Positions 57,018 to 64,000 of a DNA stretch of 64,000 nucleotides are shown piece after piece. The notes beneath the pieces were generated by a model. That model saw nothing but the letters and a program-made list of their open reading frames with translations, made no database searches and was not told where the DNA came from. The DNA lies in contig KQ965803.1 of NCBI GenBank assembly GCA_001574975.1, positions 127,831-191,830 on the forward strand, given 5' to 3'. The stretch's first letter is position 1. Every line of letters begins with the position of its first letter. The DNA comes from Gonapodya prolifera JEL478 (lineage: Eukaryota > Monoblepharomycota > Monoblepharidomycetes > Monoblepharidales > Gonapodyaceae). The position numbers and the translations under genes are program-made.

Positions 57018-58767
57018 CTACGCCTTTCCATCACCATAAATGTCTAGCTTTACCCCCGTCCGCGCTGACGTGGGCACCACGGGTAAAAGCGCGGCGGCCA
57101 CGACGCGGCCTTCGGAGAGGAGCACGTTGTAGGTCGATGAGGCGGTGCGCTGTTGTGATGGTCGTGGTGGGGGACGGGAGGGGGGGTATCAGTCGGTGGT
57201 CAGTTCAGGTCAGCGCAAGCGCACAAAGCAAGCGCAAGAGCAAGAGCACGAGTCGATCCACGCTCCGGGTGAGAGAAAGAGCATCACATCGCCCACACCA
57301 CCCCGCGGCAGGTCAGGACGGCGTGTCCTCTTGTTCTCCGTTTCCACACCTCTGCGCATCACGACACTCTCACAGTCTCACGTCCGTCTGCTTCTACCCA
57401 AGCCTTGTCACATGCAATCCCCCCACTGCACAGCCCCATCCCACTCACGGCCCCCCGACACCACCAACAGCCCACATCCCATCAACGCCAACACACAAAG
57501 CCAACACGCACCGTCTTCTGCACCTCGCACTGGATCCCCAACGAATGCAAGTACCGCCGGAGCACGGTCGGGAGCGGGACGAATTGGGCGCCTGTGCCGA
57601 AGACGAGGATTTCTGTATGGTGAAGAGGTGGGGTGGTGGTGATTCAGGTGACAAGCGTGTGGGTGAGTGACGATTTCTGTCCGGTCCTGCGAAGTTCCAA
57701 ACGGTGACGCCGTCACCACCAGACCTTTCCTTGAGTGGCGCGGCGAGTCTGGGCCTCCAGCTCCTGCCAAGTTTCCAACGCAACCTCCCAAACAGTGACA
57801 ACGTTTTGACCATTGATACGACTCCTCAGTGCTTCCGCTGCAAAGCAGGTTGTCTCGTGCAGGTGCAGGTCTCACGTCCTTGCCGAACGTTGGCTGAGTG
57901 GTGCAGCTGTCCAGTCACTCCTCGACGACGTGACGAACCCCATTCTCGACCGGCGTCGACGTCACCCCAAAGTCCTCCTTCCGGAACACCGAGCAGACAC
58001 TACAGTCGTCCAACATCCAATCCTCTCGACAAGAGACAAGCAACCATCCTCGACTCGCAACTCGGTTAGACGACATCCTTGAGCTGTTCCCCCCCGTTCC
58101 CCTCCACACATATCACGACAGCATCCGACCAAGACGTACCTGGGGTATGCTCGAGCACTTCAAACACCTTGAACGCGTCCGTAGACCACCCGTCAAAGAG
58201 CCCTGTTCCTTGCGCGTCCTTTGCCGTCGTGACCGTTTGCGCCGCGTCGGATTCCCCTTCGCCCTGTCCCGCACTCAATCCATCCTCGTCCACGGCCTCG
58301 GGCCCGCCCTTTCCGTACTGCGGCACATCCCAGAGCAGGACCTTTCCGCCGACAATCAGCACCGGTCCGTTGTACTGCACGCCTGAGACGACCGTGCCCG
58401 CATCGACGAGTCTGTCGATGGGGATCCCGACCGCGGGATCGGGTCGTGTGGATGCAAATATGTCGAACGAGGCGAGTGAGGGCCGCGGGGCGGGAGTCTC
58501 TTGTCGGGTGGTTGGTGTGGAATGGAATGAGCGTTTGCAGGTGACGTGGTGTTGCGTGGCGCGTGGCGCGTGGAATGAGACGGAGGAGGGAAAAACAGTA
58601 GCAGTGCGTCGTGTTTGCAGGTCACGCGATGGATGCCGCGCGGGGTGAGCGTGCGATGCGAATGCTCTTATGCCGCTTCCGCGCCGAGTGCTGGCTGCAG
58701 CCACGGCGTGTGCACAGCTTTGCACGGATGTCGATGCACTGTGATGCAGGAGAATACGCGGAAGCAT
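57018..58767 (-). CDS. NDUFAF3: NDUFAF3-like complex I assembly factor (Mth938/DUF498 domain)
   Basis: NDUFAF3 helps assemble respiratory complex I in mitochondria. Exons 58140..58767, 57512..57612 and 57018..57149 give 286 residues with agreeing phases. From the ATG at 58767 the first ~110 residues are Arg/Ser/Ala-rich and fit a mitochondrial targeting sequence (MLPRILLHHSASTSVQS, later CKRSFHSTP). The Mth938 domain follows: VVSGVQYNGPVLIVGGKVLL, WSTDAFKVFEVLEHTPEILV, FGTGAQFVPLP, LRRYLHSLGIQCEVQ and STYNVLLSEGRVVAAALLP. The family's usual NAC before STYN reads RTAS here. The introns (362 and 527 nt) are long for this genome and no repeat was recognised in them. A longer in-frame extension upstream of 58767 lacks the targeting character. 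Identification is good; it implies a complex-I-bearing mitochondrion. Confidence 0.85.
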
Positions 58768-59105
58768 CGCAGAGTGCGCGCGGGAGGAGGGGGGTGGGAG
58801 AGTCTGTGTGGTTCGGCACGTCACCGTGGTCATGAGGCCAAAGCAGCTACAACAGCAACAGGCAGGGCGAAAGTTACTGAGAACAGGTCCTTCAATTCCA
58901 AACATATAATATTCGCCATTTCGTATTGAGGAGTGTTTTATGTGCACCTTGAATATCACCGCACATGCCACATATGCCACATTTCTACGGTTGCGCAGAC
59001 TTTACCATCGTCCGCAGTACGAGTCTGCACGTTTAAACCCTAACTCCCCTCCATATGTCACTACAGGCGTCTTCCAAATCACCCGTTGCTTCATCGAGGC
59101 ATTTC

Positions 59106-60767
59106 TCAAGCTTCGTAGTCGTCATCAGTGAGATCCGCGATATCGCTGATTCCGCCGTCGAGCTCCGCAGGGTCATCAGGCCATACGATTTAATTAATGG
59201 TACAACAGCATGGGCTGAAACGAGCTGTGCTGAAATGAGCTTTGCTTTTAGATGTGAAGCCAAACATCGGAATGGGCCTCGGAAATCAAAAGGATGATGT
59301 AAAAGAGTATGCATACTTGCTGAGAGCGACTTTAGACTTGTGTTACGTCAGCTCGTCACATGGTGCACAACCTTTGCACGTTTGTGTTGCGGTGACTGCG
59401 AATCTGAATCCATCTGTGAATCCATCTGTGACCCTCATCCCGCCCCCATTGCCACAAAATTTATCTTCTGACGCTCATGCAATTCGAAATCAATTATTAC
59501 GTCACCAACATTCACGAGGTATCAGGGCTCCACGCTCCCACGCTCCACCCTCAGCAACGTCATTTGAAGGGAGACAGTTTCGTCCGGGCCAATAAGGACA
59601 TCCAGCAGCTCTGAGCTAACAAATGCCACTCGCGGTCCTGATGCCACCCCTTGGTCTTGGACAGCTGATGGCCATTTGCGTCCGGTCAGGTACCACAAAT
59701 CAAATATGACGTGGAACAGAAAATCCTCACCCAAGCCCATGGCGAGCGCTTCCCAAATTGGTGAGGCTTCGTTCGAGCCTTTATGTGAAGATCAGATCCG
59801 TACACCTGGGATCTGCCATCATCTTGATATTTTGCGAACTCATCAATCCGAAAGCGGTACTTTTTGGCTTCGTCGATCACGCGACCATCTTTGAGGATTT
59901 TATCTGAGCACAGAAGTCATTTCACGGTTGGAGTGGAAGGAGTGCGTACTGCGTTAAACTTACAGTGTACCTGTCGAGTAGAGATAAGTGGGAACTGTGA
60001 AGTCTCACCATCGATCTCCCCTGAAGACACTCACGGTAGCGTGATCGTTTGTATTAGGACGTTCCTGACTTTTGAAGGCGGGTTGCAGCGTAAATGACAC
60101 GCGAGGGTCCGGTGATGTCATCGAATTGATTCGGCGACCGATTTGCAATTGAGATATTACAAAAGAGCACCCGCCAACAACAAATGTAACAAAAGATTTC
60201 CGTATAACCGCTGCAGCCAAATATCTTAAGTATTTCATGATCATCTGACACTCATGTGCTCCGCTTCCTTCCACCACCCTTCTCCAGTTTTCAATATTCC
60301 CAAACGATTGGGTGGATTCCTGAGCAAAGACTTCCTTTTTGGATTTGGCTCATCCCGAGCTGGTACAATTCCATGCCGTAGGTGACGTCTGCGTCGAGCA
60401 GTGCCTTTGTGGACGGCAGACGCCTCGAGCGCGTCGCCGACGCGATCGGCGCTCTCGCGGGAGAAGGAGAAGCGTTTGTCAAACTGGCGGAGCGGGTTGT
60501 AGTGAGGGGGAAATGTTGGGCAGTGTGAGCGAGCACACAGGGGGAATTTAGAATTGGGAGGGAGTAGCTCGGTCATTCCCACACCTGGATAGTGCGAGTG
60601 TGCGGTTGTCACAGTGGTACATTCTACGGTATCGCCATGAAAAAAAGGCGTTGGGTGTCGAATGGAATGAAAAAGCAATAGGAAGTGCCAACTGAAAAAA
60701 CGGCGCTAACGTTCGCAACTGTGTGACGTACCGCGATCACGCAGACCTTGCGACCCTTTCTGGACAT
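59106..60767 (-). CDS. Multi-exon gene of unknown product, structure unresolved
   Basis: Pieces look coding: a first exon MSRKGRKVCVIA (60767..60732, good GTACGT donor), then FDKRFSFSRESADRVGDALE, LLDADVTYGMELYQLGMSQI and EVFAQESTQSFGNIENWRRV between 60490 and 60250. Further on are KILKDGRVIDEAKKYRFRID near 59880 and a terminal acidic stretch DIADLTDDDYEA before the stop at 59106. The helical central part resembles a BAR-type membrane-curvature domain, but weakly. The blocks at 60490-60250 are in three different frames with no intron between them; both slips fall at an AAAGG. It is either a decayed gene or damaged by sequence error. It may be two genes. Confidence 0.35.
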
Positions 60768-61529
60768 GGTCTTGCCGGTTTGATGATTTGCGGTGGACTG
60801 CTGGAGCGGATGGCGACGCTGGATCGATTACATGACAGAGCGTCCCTCAAAAACCGATCGGACGGTCGGGTGATCGGGGATGTCGTTCAGGGAGCGGACC
60901 TTGTTGGGTTGCGTGGGGGCAATTTAATTTACTAGGACTGTTTGCCTTCGACTCTCGTCTGTGTCGAGGACCTTGCTCGGATACTCACCGGGAAGGGACG
61001 GCAACAAAGTCGAGCGAAGTCTTTGCGACAGCCCCATCCCCAGCTTCATCTTAGACCTCAAAATCGGAACCGCTTTCAGAATAACTGTCACCCCATTGAG
61101 AAGAGTCTGGTTTGTGTTGTTGTTCTCGCCATGGCGTGTGATCCTCGTCATTCTACCACAAACTTACACGGCCATGCTCCTCTCCTGCTTCCTTCTCAAC
61201 ATTACTATTCGCATTCGTGCTCTCTGGAATCCTGCATCTCCAACAACAGCTGCGGCGTGACTCTGCCTGCGAACGGTCCCTTCTCGCCCTTCACTTGCAT
61301 TCGCACTCCCTCTTATCGTCCCACTAACCGCACTGTTCTCCCCACTTCCTTCACTGCACACGTCCTCTTCCCTCTCTTGGCGGCGTTCCCTTCTCCTTTT
61401 CCCTTTCACTTTACTTTCCCTTTCACGCTCCTATTCCCCTTTTTTTGTCACTGGAAACCTTCTCCCCAAAATCATCCGAGAAGCCCCACAATTCACCCGG
61501 CTGTCATTTTCCTCAGCACACTCACACCC
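60768..61529. other. Divergent intergenic region with pyrimidine-rich tract
   Basis: No gene recognised. 61365-61450 is a C/T-rich run just upstream of the secreted-protein start, a common feature of fungal promoters. Confidence 0.45.
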
Positions 61530-62926
61530 ATGAAACTGCTGCTTCCCATCCTCATCGCCGCTCTCCTGTGTCCCCTCATACTGGCCGCTCCCCTCGCCTA
61601 CCCGCTGCCCCTGCTGGGCACGTGGGCCATCCCGCGCTCCTCCTCATTCTCCCCCAGACGACCGCCCCACATTTCCTTCTCGCTGCCGCAGTTCCCGGAA
61701 CCAAAGGACGGCGAGCTTGGCGTCAGCATCACGGGGCTCATTCTCAACGATAACGTAAACGCTATCACGGGCGCAGTCGTGGTGAGTTGCTCTCGGTCCC
61801 ATCCTGGGCATCCCCTCAGTCATTTCACCTGTCTCTCTCCACCCTTCACCCGCAACCCCCGCGGAATAAAAAGGTTGAGAACCTCACGGGAGACGAGACA
61901 AAGGGATGGTCCGGAAAGCTCGTCTCCTCAAGGGCGCTGGTACGTCTTACTTTTGCTGACGAGTTAGGGTGGGCACATGCGGACGGGAGATAAACGGTCG
62001 TGATGCACCGGGATGCTCCCCCTGCCTCACGGAGTAATGCGCGGGGCAGGGGCACGGGCAGGGCCTCCGAGCGCTGTCATGATTGGACGGACCTGGAGTC
62101 ACCTACCAAGACCGAGACCAACGCCTCGGCGCGATAGCGCTGACCGAGGTTGTCCGCCAGAGGGCAAGCGGATTACCTGCCGCGAAGCGGTTATCGCGCA
62201 GTGCGCTAGGCAGATGCACCGCGGAGCGGAACGGATGAATCATCGAATGTTCATCGCTGAAGGGCATGTATTTGTTAGAGCTGGGTTTGATCCGGACAGA
62301 CCTTGTACTTCAATGGATTTGAACGCGGAGGCGGCGCATGCGACGCCCACCCACCATTCACCATGACGCAGCGCTGAGTCGACACGGGGCGGGAATGCAC
62401 TGGCGGCGACCAAGGACCACTTCGACCGGGTGGACGCGGAGGTGCAAGCGAAGCAAACCCGCCATTCGCCATGACGCAGCGCTGAGTCGGTCTCGGGGTC
62501 GGAATGCACTGGTGGGGACCACGGATGCACAGTCGACCGTACAGGTTGTGCGTTTTCGTTCTCGTTCTTACTGTTCCTTTCTTTTCTCTCTTCTCCCTTT
62601 CCCTATCTCTACCCCCTTCCGTTGCGTCGTCATTGCCCCCCTTCTCCCTTCCCCTCTCCCCTTTCTCCCTCGTCCCTGCTGCTCCCCTTTCTCTCGTTCA
62701 CCACCTACCTACCCCCCGCCACGCCCCTCCCCAGCTCTCAACCCAAATCGCCGGTGACCCATCCTACCGCTCCCCGCTCTCCTTCCTTCCGCTCTCCTTC
62801 ACACTCACCCCGAATTCCTCGGCGCCCAACGGGTTCGTCCTGGTCCTGACCGACGGCGACGGCAAGCAGGCCACGCTGGAGAAGTCGGGCGTCAAGACGG
62901 TCGAGGTCGGGGATGACGATCAGTAG
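61530..62926 (+). CDS. Small secreted protein of unknown function
   Basis: Exons 61530..61781, 61874..61939 and 62735..62926 give 169 residues, all phase 0. A strong signal peptide opens it: KLLLPILIAALLCPLILAAP. The mature part reads like a beta-rich domain, e.g. GELGVSITGLILNDNVNAIT, VENLTGDETKGWSGKLV, SFLPLSFTLTPNSSAPNGFV and LVLTDGDGKQATLEKSGVKT, and ends acidic. I do not recognise the family. Intron 2 (61940..62734, 795 nt) is very long for this genome and holds the repeat family of the phosphodiesterase introns, a 110-bp tandem duplication and a ~160-bp pyrimidine run before the acceptor. Confidence 0.7.
62095..62235. repeat. Intronic repeat, third copy of the phosphodiesterase-intron family
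   Basis: Contains GCGATAGCGCTGACCGAGG followed by TTGTCCGCC and CCGCGAAGCGG and CACCGCGGAGCGG blocks, matching the order in introns 2 and 3 of the gene at 17766..20854. It lies inside intron 2 of the small secreted-protein gene. Confidence 0.65.
62324..62526. repeat. Two-copy tandem duplication, period ~110 bp, in the same intron
   Basis: Copies at 62324..62418 and 62434..62526 share ACGCGGAGG, CATGACGCAGCGCTGAGTCG, CGGGG and GGAATGCACTGG blocks with small differences. Confidence 0.75.
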
Positions 62927-63270
62927 GCGGTGGTGACGGTGGGGCTGGGGGGGGGGAATTCGACGAGGGGTGGGGCTCGTTGGCGGCAGTCGGATGGCGA
63001 AGGAGGAAAAGACAGACGTGTGGGAAGGCGTGGTTGGAATCTTTTTTTTTTTTTTGGACATGGTAGTGCATTCAGCGAGAATAAAAACATTCCGTAGTTT
63101 CATCCAAACTGGGATGTCCCGTCGGGTGAGGGTTTTACTGACTGGGCTACAAGCCCACAATTGATGATATCCTGTTCCAAACGAAGCCGACGCGGCATCT
63201 TCACTCTCACATTCTCTGTGAGAGAATTGCAACAGACACTACCGTACTCTCAATACAAGCGAACTAGTTA
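62927..63270. other. Short convergent intergenic region
   Basis: Contains a T11-12 run near 63044 that may mark a 3' end. It might include a final exon of the coiled-coil gene (a frame reading MPRRLRLEQDI at about 63195). Confidence 0.35.
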
Positions 63271-64000
63271 TCACCACCACCAAAACGATATCACAATTGG
63301 GATGGCCCATTGTCCACCGACGGTACCAGTGACTTGCACTTTCTGCTGCAAGGCGTCCAGTCTTTCCTCCAGCTTTGTCTGGTACGGGCGAACGGGGAAA
63401 TGTGAGGGAGGTTGTTTGTGCATGACGTTCCAAGACAGTACCTCTTCCGACATGTACTCGCTCTTCAATTCATCCAGGCGTTTCTCAAGCTCTGCCACTG
63501 CTGTCTTTCGCCGCTCCTCTGCGGCGTCACTTATGATCTATTGACGCAACAGTTACCTCGTGGCTTTCCTGACGAGGCGCCTCACTTCATCCACTCACCT
63601 TTTCCGCCCGGAACCTCTCCGCCTCCTCCACGCGTCTTGTAAGGTCGCTTTGCATCTGCGCCACGCGCGCGGTCAAGTCCTGTTGTTGCTCGTGCTCGCG
63701 AATGTGAAGCTTCGCGAATTGGGCTCCGAGGAGCGCCTTGTCGGCCTGGACTTTTGCGAGTTGCACTTCAAGTCCGGATATTTTCAAGGGCGCTTCGGCT
63801 TTCAATGTGGCGAGTTCCTATTGTATTCGTTGTGATTTGTGATTGTGATGTGTCATAGAACAACCACAGACTGCCGAATGGCAGAATGAGAACCCACTTG
63901 CTCGATCTTAACGCTTTGTCTGTTTGATATATATGGAAACTGAAACAATTCTTTGTAGCCTTGACAGTAGATCTCAAATTGTTTGATTGTTGAGCGAGTC
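63271..64000 (-). CDS. Coiled-coil protein, C-terminal part (5' end outside window)
   Basis: Exons 63898..64000 (continuing beyond the edge), 63599..63817, 63442..63537 and from 63378 downward join in phase 0. The product is a long coiled coil: QFEIYCQGYKELFQFPY, LKISGLEVQLAKVQADKALL, EHEQQQDLTARVAQMQSDLT, ERRKTAVAELEKRLDELKSE and TKLEERLDALQQK. After LQQK the frame runs to a stop at 63271. Alternatively a GTGCAA donor there joins a short terminal exon near 63195. No globular domain is visible. A kinetochore (Nuf2-like) or ciliary coiled-coil identity is possible but not supported by any single motif. Confidence 0.6.

Overview
The window is nuclear DNA of a fungus. Genes are split by many short GT-AG introns (mostly 50-90 nt), intergenic gaps are small, and neighbours often share a divergent promoter. 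The left edge carries the C-terminal end of IFT74, an intraflagellar-transport protein lost in non-flagellated fungi, so the source is most likely a zoosporic (chytrid-like) lineage. I rebuilt exon-intron structures by hand from splice sites, reading phase and family motifs. Where every junction agrees (MTR4, DEAH helicase, DUF829, GDPD, jacalin-like protein, UBE3D, kinase, carrier, EF-1beta, NDUFAF3) I am fairly confident. No tRNA, rRNA or CRISPR array was seen.

Layout. 0-5 kb: IFT74 (partial) converges on the exosome helicase MTR4. 5-10 kb: a PIG-P-like GPI gene, a 215-bp TA-flanked MITE, a 5'-truncated class-V aminotransferase/MOCOS-like relic, an EEF2KMT-type methyltransferase and an LRR-like remnant. 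10-17 kb: a 1,344-residue protein with a TAF-type histone fold, then a DUF829/TMEM53 gene. 17-24 kb: a secreted glycerophosphodiester phosphodiesterase with two large repeat-filled introns, and a damaged short-chain dehydrogenase. 24-37 kb is dense housekeeping DNA: a 1,240-residue protein with a jacalin-like domain, UBE3D, a DEAH helicase, an atypical kinase and a peroxisomal-type mitochondrial-family carrier. 37-42 kb: a decayed DHA2 MFS transporter, a second relic of its tail, and a pair of diverged direct repeats around both. 42-44 kb: EF-1beta divergent from a helix-turn-helix gene.

44-57 kb is an accessory region: three degraded copies of a nuclease-like family, a 959-bp inverted-repeat element around a RING/TRAF-like fragment, an F-box gene, a DUF4419 relic, a 920-bp element with long inverted repeats around a chitin-binding ORF, a methyltransferase pseudogene and an interrupted C2H2 zinc-finger gene. 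57-64 kb returns to ordinary genes: NDUFAF3, an unresolved gene, a small secreted protein whose long intron carries the repeat family seen in the phosphodiesterase introns, and a coiled-coil gene running off the right edge.

Two patterns deserve most attention. First, a GC-rich repeat family occurs in this window only inside introns, in two unrelated secreted-protein genes. Second, two elements of about 0.9 kb, each with ~140-170-bp inverted repeats, enclose fragments of ordinary host domains (RING/TRAF and chitin-binding), resembling Pack-type gene-capturing elements.
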